This document shows, piece after piece, positions 25,445 to 33,900 of a stretch of DNA of 64,000 bases. The DNA lies in NCBI RefSeq assembly GCF_000024605.1, contig NC_013385.1, positions 1,874,175 to 1,938,174 of the forward strand, given 5' to 3'. The stretch is from Ammonifex degensii KC4 (lineage in GTDB: Bacteria > Bacillota > Desulfotomaculia > Desulfotomaculales > Ammonificaceae). Within the stretch, counting starts at the first letter, position 1. Each line of letters opens with the position of its first letter. The notes under the pieces are model-generated. The model was not told the origin of the DNA and made no database searches. It worked only from the letters and a program-made list of their open reading frames with translations. The translations under genes and the position numbers were made by a program.

Positions 25445-27097
25445 CTATAACGACTCCTCTTTCAAGGGAAGCGTGAAATAGAAGCTACTTCCCTGTCCCG
25501 GTATGCTCTCCACCCAAACTCGACCACCGTGAAGTTGTACCAATTCCCGAACCAGAGTTAATCCCAGCCCCGTTCCCTGGCTATGCTTCTTTGACCGGTA
25601 AAATTTCTCAAAAATTACTTCCTGTTCGGCAGGATCTATACCAACTCCCGTATCCGTAACCTTGACCAGCATGTATCTAGTTGTATCGAAACCGTAACTC
25701 AGCTTAACAGTAACCTTGCCGCCTTCCGACGTAAACTTAATGGCGTTGCTTACCAGATTGGTGAGAATATGCTTCACCTTTGCCCTGTCAGCCAGTACCC
25801 ACCACTCGCCTCGCTCCTCCGGCCCGCATAGCTTGATCCGCTTCTTTCTCGCCAGCGGCCCCAGTAAGCTGAATACCTCTTGGACAACCTCGGCCATATC
25901 AAAGGGCTCGTAGAAAAGTTCTTTTCTTCCTGCTTCCAGACGAGCCATCTGCAAAAGATCAGTAATCTCGAGTAGTAACTCCTTGCTGCTGTCAGCAATG
26001 TTCTCCAGGCACTCTCGCTGTTCGGGGGTCAAAGGCCCGGTAGTGGGATCCAGAAGCATCTCGGTATAGGCGAGAACGGCGGTAAGAGGCGTACGCAACT
26101 CATGCGAAACATTGGCCAGGATCTCGGACTTAAATTGGTTGGCCCGCGCCAGCTCTTCATTGGCTTTCTGCAACTCTTTTGTTCTTTCTGCTACTTTCTG
26201 CTCCAGAAGGTGATGCGACTCCCAGAGCTGCCCGGCTACCTTTTCCAGTACCTGGGATAAAACCATAACCTCGCCGCTACCGGACACCACCTGCACAGCT
26301 CGCCAATCCCCTTCTCCTAGCCGCCGGGCCATCGCACAAAGGCGCTGTAAAGGTTCCGTTACCAGCCGTCGAGATAGCCAAATGCTACCTCCGACGGTGG
26401 CTAAAAGGAAAAAGGTGGCAATAGTAAGCTTTGTCCATATCCTCCGCGTCAGGAAAGACATGAAATTGTCCATCGATATCTTGATGCTGAGGGCCCCTCC
26501 GAGGTCGCCTAACTTTAAGCCCTCTTTAGGGTAACCGGCAATATCTTTTGCCCCCTTAGGCTCACCGTGACACTGCAGGCATGGTCTTTCAACCCGCAGG
26601 GGCACCATGTAGTAAATATACCGGTGTCCGTCTGAAGTTACCTCCCGCCAGACCTCCGTTAGTTCAGGAGCAGTACTCAGTTCACGAAGCAGTTGTTCCT
26701 CAACTTTATCTGGCTGGTTAACAGGATTCCTCACTTTAAGCCGGGTTTGCTTTATAGTAAAAGGAGTTGTTGTCCCGAAAATAACCGCCACCTGCCGCCC
26801 CACAGCCGCAGGATTTAAGTGTTTAAAGTGAACATGACCGGTAACGGGATCGGTGTTGATTTTTTCTTGATTTTGGGCAATTACGGCGCGTAAGGCTATC
26901 ATTTCCTGGGCTACCAGCCGCGCCTGCTGCAGCGCTTCGAGGCGTGCTTCGCGATGGAGTTCTTTCAAGTCCCAGATTACACTCGGGACAGTAAAGGCAA
27001 TGATAATCACACTGACCCACAAAGCAATTCTTGTGCCGAGCGAAGCCCCGGCCATAAAACCGACACGCTGACTCCGACCGGCCAACGCAACTTCCAC
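25445..27097 (-). CDS. Membrane histidine kinase with CxxCH (DUF3365-type) sensor domain
   Basis: A 550-residue sensor kinase. One helix near residues 25-42, an external domain with CLQCHG near 180 (a c-type heme or metal-sensing motif of the DUF3365 group), a second helix near 230-250, a HAMP region, then the kinase core: SHELRTPLTAVLAYTEMLL near 345 with phospho-His, NLVSNAIKFTSEGG, DTGVGIDPAEQ and GTGLGLTLVREL. A heme sensor in a nitrate/nitrite operon could read redox state or NO; that is inference. The start is uncertain: GTG at 27097 behind GAGG, or an internal ATG 14 codons on. Confidence 0.88.
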   Translation of the reverse strand: MEVALAGRSQRVGFMAGASLGTRIALWVSVIIIAFTVPSVIWDLKELHREARLEALQQARLVAQEMIALRAVIAQNQEKINTDPVTGHVHFKHLNPAAVGRQVAVIFGTTTPFTIKQTRLKVRNPVNQPDKVEEQLLRELSTAPELTEVWREVTSDGHRYIYYMVPLRVERPCLQCHGEPKGAKDIAGYPKEGLKLGDLGGALSIKISMDNFMSFLTRRIWTKLTIATFFLLATVGGSIWLSRRLVTEPLQRLCAMARRLGEGDWRAVQVVSGSGEVMVLSQVLEKVAGQLWESHHLLEQKVAERTKELQKANEELARANQFKSEILANVSHELRTPLTAVLAYTEMLLDPTTGPLTPEQRECLENIADSSKELLLEITDLLQMARLEAGRKELFYEPFDMAEVVQEVFSLLGPLARKKRIKLCGPEERGEWWVLADRAKVKHILTNLVSNAIKFTSEGGKVTVKLSYGFDTTRYMLVKVTDTGVGIDPAEQEVIFEKFYRSKKHSQGTGLGLTLVRELVQLHGGRVWVESIPGQGSSFYFTLPLKEESL

Positions 27098-27178
27098 CTC
27101 GTAAAAGATGCCCGCCGATGTTCACCACCATTACGGATATTTCGGCGCACCACCGCCGACTCCCTGGTAGAAAATTTC

Positions 27179-27823
27179 TCACAGTAACTTCCTAGTAATT
27201 AGTAGCTGAACCATGTCAACTAGAAAAACCCAGAAAGCAGTATCCTGCCCCCTAGCTAGTCGCGCCCGAAAAGCTGGAAGCCATTCCTGCAGGTGCGCCA
27301 CGAACCAATCCCCCTCCTGCCGAACATCACACACCAGGGTTCGATCATCCCGATCCAATCCCTCCAGCCACCGGGTGAGCAGAAAGTGCATAAACTCCAA
27401 CTCTACCCCTATGTGGTCGGGCAATTCGTGCGTCAAGTCGAGTCCCCACCGCCGGTAGCGATCCATAAGTTCCGCAAGTAGCTGGGGCCGGGGCCCGGGA
27501 AAGGCCAAGCCGCCCGGCAGGTAGATACCAGCGTAGGGAGGGCAGGGCGGCTCCGGATAACCCACATCGAAGATTGCCGTATAAAGAGCCTGGATCTCGT
27601 CTAACGGCCTTTCCCAAATTCGAGTAGCTGTAGCCCACTCCCGCGCCATCTCCGCTACCGCCGGATCTCTGTCCTGTATTGCCATAGTAAAAATTTCCAG
27701 CAAAGCTCTCGTCCGAACCAATTCCTGTAGAACCGGTGTAGGGTAACTGAAACCAAGAGCCGCCAGCTTGAAAGCCATGCTTAAGTGAAGAACTCTTTTC
27801 TGCTCCTTCAGACCCAAAGACAC
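27179..27823 (-). CDS. narJ: NarJ/TorD-type molybdoenzyme assembly chaperone
   Basis: A 214-residue all-helical chaperone (delta subunit) expected to hold the NarG-like apoprotein until its cofactors are inserted and, for Tat substrates, to guard the signal peptide. It contains YPEPPCPPYAGIYLPG near residue 95 and the helix DHIGVELEFMHFLLTRWLEG near 140, both typical of the NarJ/TorD/DmsD group. It follows the membrane subunit genes directly. The symbol indicates family only. Confidence 0.82.
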   Translation of the reverse strand: MSLGLKEQKRVLHLSMAFKLAALGFSYPTPVLQELVRTRALLEIFTMAIQDRDPAVAEMAREWATATRIWERPLDEIQALYTAIFDVGYPEPPCPPYAGIYLPGGLAFPGPRPQLLAELMDRYRRWGLDLTHELPDHIGVELEFMHFLLTRWLEGLDRDDRTLVCDVRQEGDWFVAHLQEWLPAFRARLARGQDTAFWVFLVDMVQLLITRKLL

Positions 27824-27832
27824 CCCTCCCGC

Positions 27833-28318
27833 CTACGGAATCGGGATCCCAAGTAAGGGGAGGATCTTTTCCAGAGCCGTCTCGCGGATCGCCAGAAACC
27901 CTCCGATACTTCCAATCAAGCTTATCAGACAGAAGCCAAACAAGATCAAAACACTGAAATACCAGGCCATTGCCCGCATCTCCCACAGTTGCGGGCCGTA
28001 GCGCCAGCGAAGATAGTAAGCCATGAGGAAAATCTCGAAAGCTAAAAAGGTCAGGCTACCTTTGATTCGGACAAGCGGAGAAAGCAGCAGGGCACTCCAA
28101 TTTGGGTAATCGACCATTATACCGAGTACCGCCACCGGAATGCCGCCCAACCCCAGAAGCAAAAGGATACTTATAGCAGCATCTATTTGCCGGACCAACT
28201 CCCGGTGGGTCCCCCGCTTTCTAAGCCACCATACAGCCACCAAAAGCAACGGTAGCAAGAAGAACGCGCCCATACTGATATGGACCAGTACATTGTGAAA
28301 CGCGGTATTCAGGCGCAT
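27833..28318 (-). CDS. Four-helix membrane protein of the nitrate reductase-like operon
   Basis: A 161-residue membrane protein with four hydrophobic segments (about residues 14-28, 47-68, 84-104 and 118-145). Histidines occur near the first helix (AFHNVLVHIS). It sits where NarI-type or other heme b/quinol subunits are encoded, but I see no clear NarI signature and too few conserved His to claim heme b. It may anchor the Nar-like complex and pass quinol electrons. The start is ATG 28318, right after the preceding stop. Confidence 0.6.
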   Translation of the reverse strand: MRLNTAFHNVLVHISMGAFFLLPLLLVAVWWLRKRGTHRELVRQIDAAISILLLLGLGGIPVAVLGIMVDYPNWSALLLSPLVRIKGSLTFLAFEIFLMAYYLRWRYGPQLWEMRAMAWYFSVLILFGFCLISLIGSIGGFLAIRETALEKILPLLGIPIP

Positions 28319-28320
28319 TA

Positions 28321-28560
28321 CTACTTTTCCCCCCTTTCCCGAACGACACTGTGGGTAGCGTAAAGGACCAGTGCTGTACCTAACCAGAAAAAGAAGGTTT
28401 TAAGCGCCCAAATGCGAACCCCCGGCGTAATTGCACTGAGTTCCGGTGGGTGAGGGAAGATCCCTCCAGCCACTCCTAAAAGCACAACACTAAAAAGCAT
28501 GAAGGGGAGAAAAACAAGTACCACAGGCCAAGTGAGCCAAAAGCTTTTACCCTGCTTCAT
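28321..28560 (-). CDS. Small two-helix membrane protein
   Basis: Seventy-nine residues with two hydrophobic helices (LTWPVVLVFLPFMLFSVVLL and IWALKTFFFWLGTALVLYA) and short charged ends. I do not recognise the family. It lies between the FeS subunit and the four-helix protein with 2- to 10-base gaps, so it is probably another part of the same membrane anchor. ATG at 28560 is preferred over GTG 28569 because GAGG is 8 bases before it. Confidence 0.6.
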   Translation of the reverse strand: MKQGKSFWLTWPVVLVFLPFMLFSVVLLGVAGGIFPHPPELSAITPGVRIWALKTFFFWLGTALVLYATHSVVRERGEK

Positions 28561-28570
28561 TATCGACACC

Positions 28571-29524
28571 TCACAGTTCGTAAGTAGGATAGCTGGTTAA
28601 AATCTCGATAAGCTCCGACACCTGTCCCCGCGCCGCAGCGTTTCTAGCTTCTACAAGTACTGTCATTGCCCGATCCACCTCCGGACCAAAAAGGCGACGC
28701 AACTCGGCGCGTGGGATCCGTAGCTCATCCGTTGGCTTCTGGTCCGTACCCCCCTTTACCGGCGTAAATACCGGAGGGATGTAAAATATGTTGGGCTGGG
28801 TGTTGTACTCTGGGTGAAGTGGCAGGGCCACCTTGTACTGCCGGACTAGCTTGCTGACCTTACTTTGCGGGTTATTGAGGTCGCCAAAAAAGATTGCCTT
28901 TCCAGCACAAGCCAGCACGCACATCGGGGGCTTGCCTTCCTCCAAGCGAGGGTAACAGAGGATGCACTTTTCAGAAAAACGCAGTGCCTCGTTCCAGAAA
29001 ATCCGCTTGTAAGGACAGGCAAGGATGCAGGCCTTAAATCCCTTACAGAGATTCTGATCGATCAGCACGATACCGTCTTCGCGCTTGTAAATCGCCCCAC
29101 TCGGGCAAGCCCGCACACAAGCAGGATCGGTGCAATGCATGCAGGAGATATGCATGTAGAAAAACCAGGCGTCACTTGGTGTTTTTCCCGCACCTACATC
29201 CTCATACCAGTTAGGGCCGAACTCCGGTACCGGATGGGGTAATAACTTCGGAGTTCTACCACCAAAGTTATCTTGCAGCTGGCTACAGTCTAGAACTGGA
29301 GCTTCCCCATAGTCATCGGGGTGCGGTAGCTCACCGCGCGCCGTGCGCTTTTCCCAATCTCGGGGAAAGCCCGGTCCTGGACGTGTTTCTACGATTGCCC
29401 ACCACATACGGGCCGTACCCTCACGGTTGGTCCACCACATCTTACAGGTGACGCTACATTCCTGGCAACCCAGACATTTATTTAAGTCTACCACCTTTGC
29501 CCACTGCTTTTTGGAGGGAGACAC
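28571..29524 (-). CDS. Four-cluster ferredoxin subunit (NarH/DmsB type)
   Basis: A 317-residue electron-transfer subunit that wires the molybdoenzyme to its membrane partner. Four cysteine groups are visible: CLGCQECSVTC near residue 17, CMHCTDPACVRACPS near 130, CKGFKACILACPY near 163 (one Cys of the usual CxxC replaced, as in NarH-like proteins) and CILCYPRLEEGKPPMCVLAC near 188. The start is GTG at 29524, 3 bases after the catalytic gene. Length is shorter than NarH (about 500) but normal for DmsB-type or archaeal-type beta subunits. Confidence 0.85.
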   Translation of the reverse strand: MSPSKKQWAKVVDLNKCLGCQECSVTCKMWWTNREGTARMWWAIVETRPGPGFPRDWEKRTARGELPHPDDYGEAPVLDCSQLQDNFGGRTPKLLPHPVPEFGPNWYEDVGAGKTPSDAWFFYMHISCMHCTDPACVRACPSGAIYKREDGIVLIDQNLCKGFKACILACPYKRIFWNEALRFSEKCILCYPRLEEGKPPMCVLACAGKAIFFGDLNNPQSKVSKLVRQYKVALPLHPEYNTQPNIFYIPPVFTPVKGGTDQKPTDELRIPRAELRRLFGPEVDRAMTVLVEARNAAARGQVSELIEILTSYPTYEL

Positions 29525-29527
29525 CGC

Positions 29528-32500
29528 TTATTTCACCTTCCTTACCTCAACGCTTGTATCGCACTCGTTGCCGCAAACACCCCAAAGGTTCCAGCCGAAC
29601 TTCAGGTGGTAATCTGGTGCCCCGTCCGCCTCAGGATACCGAACAGCGGTAGTAGGATTAGGCCGCACCGGGGTCAAAATGTTGAAATAGCCATCCCGGT
29701 ACTGGTACCATTCCCAAGCGTGATCAATTCGGACTTCTCCCCGTCTTATTCCAGGAACCAGCTTTGCCCGGCAAATCAAGCGGCCGTAGTCGTTTATAAC
29801 CTCCACCACATCGCCGTCGGTGATTCCCCGCTCCTTCGCATCGAGTGGGTTAATTAGGACCGTAGCCTCGAAGCGCTGCAGGTACAAGAGAATGTCGTTG
29901 TCGGAAAAGGTGCTGTGAGTCCGCCACCGCCCGTGGGGCGTGTTCAGCTTCAAAGGAGCCGGTTTGCCCTTAAACGTATCGACCTCTGGCGGCTTATAGA
30001 CTGGAAGGGCCTCGCCCAAGGCGATAAAGTAGGAGTGATCTAGGTAGAACTGCTGACGGCCTGTGAGAGTCTTACCCGCCTTCACCGGGATTACGCAGGG
30101 GTATTTACTAATTGTGAGCTCCGGCGCATACTTACCACCGGCTGGCCAGGGAAGCTTCCGAACTACGTTCTCCCGGAAGGGATTGTGGGGCCGATCTGGC
30201 TGGAGTGCAGGGAAGGGTATGGGACCTTCTTTGGCCAACTTCAAGAGGCCAGCAGCGTAAGCATCTGCGTCTTTATTTTCAAGGTAGGCTTCGATGAGTT
30301 TCCTGAGTTCCGGAGCAAAAGCTTCTCGCTTCTCCCGGTAACGCTGGGGGTCAGGGAAGATAATGGGGCTATGCCGAAGGATAAAATGGGCTACCTTCTC
30401 CGGCGTATCTAGCGCCCCTTCCCCCTGCCCGGCAAAGAAGGGATGCTCCTTACCCGCTCGATCAATAAATAGATCGTAAATCTGGGTGTAGTCGCGATAA
30501 ACTTTACGTGTAGCGTCGTACCATTGGCCCTCCCATACTCCCATTGCCCGCATCGCCCGGGCTTTATCCTGGATCTTCTTAGCCAGCAATCGGAAGATCT
30601 CAAAATCATGCTTTGCCTCGAAAGGAGGACGAATGCAGGGTTGCTGGACCTGCAAGTAGGGATGTAGTGGCGTTGTTTCTAGGTCGAACTTCTCGTACCA
30701 GGTTGCCGCCGGCAACACTACATCAGCGAAAAGGGCAGAGGTCGACATCCGGAAGTCAATGGCCACCACCAGGTCAAGTTTCTTCTCGTCCTTAAACCAC
30801 TCTAATACCCGGTAGCCTCCCTTGGCGTTGTTAACGAAGTTTCCTCGCCAGATAAAGATCCCCCGCGGCCGCTTAGGTGGCGCCGGAAAAACCGGCATCC
30901 ATCCCTTTGCCAGTGCTTTAAGCAGGAGGTACTGGCGGTAGGCAAAAGGCTGGTTGGGATCAGCTCCTACAGGGGACCCATCGGGCAGCTTCTTTAGCTG
31001 CCCGGTCTCGATAGCATGGCAAATTTCCTCCCAGGTCATACCGAGCCGCCAGAGTTGCTTGTCGAAATGGGTCCACACAAAAAGCGTAGTGTTGCAAGCC
31101 TTGCTTTCTGCTAGCTTAATATACTGGGGAAGCCCTTTTAGCCAGACCCGGTACTGACCGGTATACTGGTGAAAACCTCCGCCATTGACCCCGACATTTC
31201 CCGTGAGAGCCATCAACAAAATCATCGCACGGTTATTGAGGTCGTTATGGTACCAGTGGTTGCAGCCGCCCCCTTCGATGATCATCGCCGGATGGCGCTC
31301 GTGGAGCTCGCGAGCAATTAAGGCAACTACCTCGGGGTGTATTCCTGTTATCGCTGTTACCTTCTCCAGGGTGTAGTCACGGTCGAGTATTTCTCGCAGC
31401 ATTGTCCAGACCGTTTTCACCGAAACTTTCTGGCCATCGCGGAGTAGAACCTCTCCGGCGAACTCGAGTGCTGGAGTTATCCCCACAGTTTGCCAATCAA
31501 GCGTATCTCGGTCATCCCCCAGCGTTCCAGGAGCTAGAACGGGCTTTTCTTGAAGCTTGTCCCAAACGTAGAGCTTGTACGGACTACCTCCCTCGCGCAA
31601 GTCACTTTCGCGCAAGAACTGGCCGGTATCCTGACGTACCAGAAAAGGAAGGTCGGTGAAAGTCACCACGTAATCCTCGTTATACCAGCCGCGAGCAATG
31701 AGTTCCCGTGCGATTCCGAGCGCTAGGGCAGCATCAGTACCAGGTTTGGGCGAAACCGCAATATCAGCTAGCTTTGCCGAGCCGTTATAATCGGTGAGGA
31801 TTGCGATTATCTTTGTGCCCCTGTACTTAGCTTCGGTAAGGAAGTGGGCAGCTGCAATGCGGGATTCGGCAGGATTGGCACCCCAGACGATAATCAGCCG
31901 GGCGTTTAGCCAATCCCACTCCTCACACTCTTCCGTCTGCACTCCCCACGTTTGCGGTTCTCCCGCAGGAAGATCGCAGTACCAATCGTAGAAAGAAAGT
32001 GGACCTGTGGCACCAAGGAGGTTGCCGAGTCGGTAGCCGCCGGCTGCAGAGACATAGTTGTAAGATGGAATCGGGCAAAACAGCGCTATGGCCTCCGCAC
32101 CATCTTCCCGGATAATTTTTAGTAGACGTTCAGCAATGTATTCCAGCGCCTCATCCCAGGAAGCCCGCCGGAACTGACCAGACCCCCGCGGTCCCACCCT
32201 GATAAGCGGAGTTTTTACCCGCATAGGGCCGTATATATAGCGGGGGTAACTGGCTCCCCGCATGCAGCCCCGGGGCAAGTAAGCCTTCTTTGCAACAGGG
32301 TCGAAACGGTCGTAATCGGCCGCAGGCTCGGTTTTAATCAATACCCCGCCCCTCACGTAAGCACGCCAGCCGCAGGCCTGGGTGCAGTTTCCGGCACAGG
32401 TAGTCCGGATAACCGAGTCATAGGTGAAGAATCCCCGGTAGAAATCCTCACCTCGGGCATCGATAGCCGGCCGAAGATGCTCGTGGACATAGGCGCCCTC

Positions 32501-32611
32501 ACCTAGCGCCTTAATCAAACCGTAACCCGCCGCGCCTACAAGTCCGCTCAACCCGAGCTTCAAAAACTCCCTTCGGCTGAGCCGCGTCCTTTTCTCTTTC
32601 TCCTCTCCCAC
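29528..32611 (-). CDS. NarG-like molybdopterin oxidoreductase, Tat-exported
   Basis: The 1027-residue catalytic subunit has a Tat signal (SRREFLKLGLSGLVGAAGYG), so it faces outward. SFYDWYCDLPAGEPQTWG near residue 215 matches NarG and carries the Asp that ligates molybdenum in type II enzymes. The first cluster motif is C-x3-C-x3-C-x35-C, with Cys where NarG usually has His. Nitrate reduction is the best guess given nrfHA downstream; selenate or another oxyanion cannot be excluded. I take GTG 32611 rather than 32620 because AGGAGG directly abuts the latter. It heads the FeS, membrane and chaperone genes. Confidence 0.88.
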   Translation of the reverse strand: MGEEKEKRTRLSRREFLKLGLSGLVGAAGYGLIKALGEGAYVHEHLRPAIDARGEDFYRGFFTYDSVIRTTCAGNCTQACGWRAYVRGGVLIKTEPAADYDRFDPVAKKAYLPRGCMRGASYPRYIYGPMRVKTPLIRVGPRGSGQFRRASWDEALEYIAERLLKIIREDGAEAIALFCPIPSYNYVSAAGGYRLGNLLGATGPLSFYDWYCDLPAGEPQTWGVQTEECEEWDWLNARLIIVWGANPAESRIAAAHFLTEAKYRGTKIIAILTDYNGSAKLADIAVSPKPGTDAALALGIARELIARGWYNEDYVVTFTDLPFLVRQDTGQFLRESDLREGGSPYKLYVWDKLQEKPVLAPGTLGDDRDTLDWQTVGITPALEFAGEVLLRDGQKVSVKTVWTMLREILDRDYTLEKVTAITGIHPEVVALIARELHERHPAMIIEGGGCNHWYHNDLNNRAMILLMALTGNVGVNGGGFHQYTGQYRVWLKGLPQYIKLAESKACNTTLFVWTHFDKQLWRLGMTWEEICHAIETGQLKKLPDGSPVGADPNQPFAYRQYLLLKALAKGWMPVFPAPPKRPRGIFIWRGNFVNNAKGGYRVLEWFKDEKKLDLVVAIDFRMSTSALFADVVLPAATWYEKFDLETTPLHPYLQVQQPCIRPPFEAKHDFEIFRLLAKKIQDKARAMRAMGVWEGQWYDATRKVYRDYTQIYDLFIDRAGKEHPFFAGQGEGALDTPEKVAHFILRHSPIIFPDPQRYREKREAFAPELRKLIEAYLENKDADAYAAGLLKLAKEGPIPFPALQPDRPHNPFRENVVRKLPWPAGGKYAPELTISKYPCVIPVKAGKTLTGRQQFYLDHSYFIALGEALPVYKPPEVDTFKGKPAPLKLNTPHGRWRTHSTFSDNDILLYLQRFEATVLINPLDAKERGITDGDVVEVINDYGRLICRAKLVPGIRRGEVRIDHAWEWYQYRDGYFNILTPVRPNPTTAVRYPEADGAPDYHLKFGWNLWGVCGNECDTSVEVRKVK

Positions 32612-32675
32612 CTGAACCACCCTCCTAGAATGCTAATCCTCTTCAACTCCGTGTCGCGAATTTCCCGTCGTTCTT

Positions 32676-32690
32676 ATCGTAACAAACGAT
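32676..32690. promoter_or_regulatory. Inverted repeat upstream of the NarG-like gene
   Basis: ATCGT-AACAA-ACGAT forms a perfect 5-base inverted repeat about 65 bases before the NarG-like start. It may be a regulator site. I see no other copy and no clear -35/-10 pair around it. Confidence 0.3.
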
Positions 32691-32735
32691 TCTTGCAAGA
32701 AAATAAATGAAGGCTAACGAATCTATTACAATACG

Positions 32736-33776
32736 CTACTTAATACCCGGGTGGGTAAGGTAACGGCTGTACGGAATCAATGCACTGTAGTCGTTCGGGG
32801 TGAGAACGGTCTGCCAGTACCCGCACACCTGAGCCAGCAGGATTAAACCGAAGAAAACGGCCAGCAACACCCCGCCAAAGACCCAGGGACTGATCCGGCC
32901 CCGTCCTCCCGGCCCGGCAATCGTCAAAGCACCCCGGGAAGGGCAACTTTCTACACAGCGCAAGCAGGCGTTACACTCAGGCGACCAGAGACGCTCTGAA
33001 TGGGAAACCTTTAAGTACGCTGGACAGACGCGGTCGCAGGTGCGGCAACTGCTACACAAGTCAGCATTGCGGGTGATTTTTAAGGGACTAAAAATGCTAA
33101 TAATACCCAGTAAAGCCCCGTAGGGACAGAGGTAATGGCACCAGAAATGACGGTAAATTATCGAAAGCACAGCCAGCACCAACAGAGTAACCGAAGCTGT
33201 AGGGCTTAAATGCAAGAAAAACTGAAGCATTTTTACATCGGAAATACAGTAGTAAGGAGAGTGCAAAAAGACACCGATATCTTCCACCGACATAAGGGAA
33301 AATATCGATAGGACGAAAAAGGCCAGCAACCCATACTTTAGGGAGCGCAGGGGCAGATCCAACCAGCGAGGCATCACAGGGCGCTTTTGCCTGAAAAGCT
33401 TTACCCCCAACCAGTCAAGTCCTTCTGAAATAGTACCTACAGGACAAATCCAGCTACAGAAGCCTTTTTTGAAAAGCAGAGAAACCAGCAGTACCACCAG
33501 AAATATACTTAAAGCTGCGGGATGGATGGGGTCGTAAAGCCCGGTGGCCAGCCAGTAGCGTAGAGCCATCAAAGCACCGATGGGCAGGAAACCTTCTACT
33601 GCCGGAGGTCGATCTACCAGAGGCATAGCTCCACCGGTTTCAAAATAGCGCACAAAAAGGTAAAACCGCCACCCTAGATAGAGCAGGTAAAAACCAAACA
33701 GGACCCGAAAGATGTTGCGGGCGCAAAGCAAGTAGCTACCCTGTGCTTTCCCTACCCGAATAGTATCATTGCTCAT
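32736..33776 (-). CDS. NapH/NosR-like membrane polyferredoxin
   Basis: A 346-residue membrane iron-sulfur protein. About five hydrophobic helices alternate with Cys motifs FCSWICPVGTISEG near residue 108 and WCHYLCPYGALLG near 212, followed by two ferredoxin clusters CSSCRTCDRVCPAYLK near 240 and CNACLRCVESCPSRGAL near 265, and a last helix. Relatives (NapH, NosR, CcoG) move electrons from quinol to periplasmic reductases or help assembly. Placed between hcp and the NarG-like gene, it probably feeds one of them. The start is at 33776. Confidence 0.8.
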   Translation of the reverse strand: MSNDTIRVGKAQGSYLLCARNIFRVLFGFYLLYLGWRFYLFVRYFETGGAMPLVDRPPAVEGFLPIGALMALRYWLATGLYDPIHPAALSIFLVVLLVSLLFKKGFCSWICPVGTISEGLDWLGVKLFRQKRPVMPRWLDLPLRSLKYGLLAFFVLSIFSLMSVEDIGVFLHSPYYCISDVKMLQFFLHLSPTASVTLLVLAVLSIIYRHFWCHYLCPYGALLGIISIFSPLKITRNADLCSSCRTCDRVCPAYLKVSHSERLWSPECNACLRCVESCPSRGALTIAGPGGRGRISPWVFGGVLLAVFFGLILLAQVCGYWQTVLTPNDYSALIPYSRYLTHPGIK

Positions 33777-33854
33777 TACTGTCTCCTCCTGTTTTTCGAG
33801 ATCTTAACCGCCTGTTAAGATTGATCCCGCCGGCGGGAACGCCATTTAATGGAA

Positions 33855-33880
33855 CTCCCCGGGGCCGAAGCCCCGGGGAG
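33855..33880 (-). terminator. Rho-independent terminator after hcp
   Basis: CTCCCCGGGGC and GCCCCGGGGAG form a perfect 11-bp stem with a four-base loop (TTCG on the minus strand, an extra-stable tetraloop). TTCCATTAAATGG follows; the T content is low. It lies 20 bases after the hcp stop. Confidence 0.7.
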
Positions 33881-33900
33881 AGTCAGATAAGGATCTGAAC

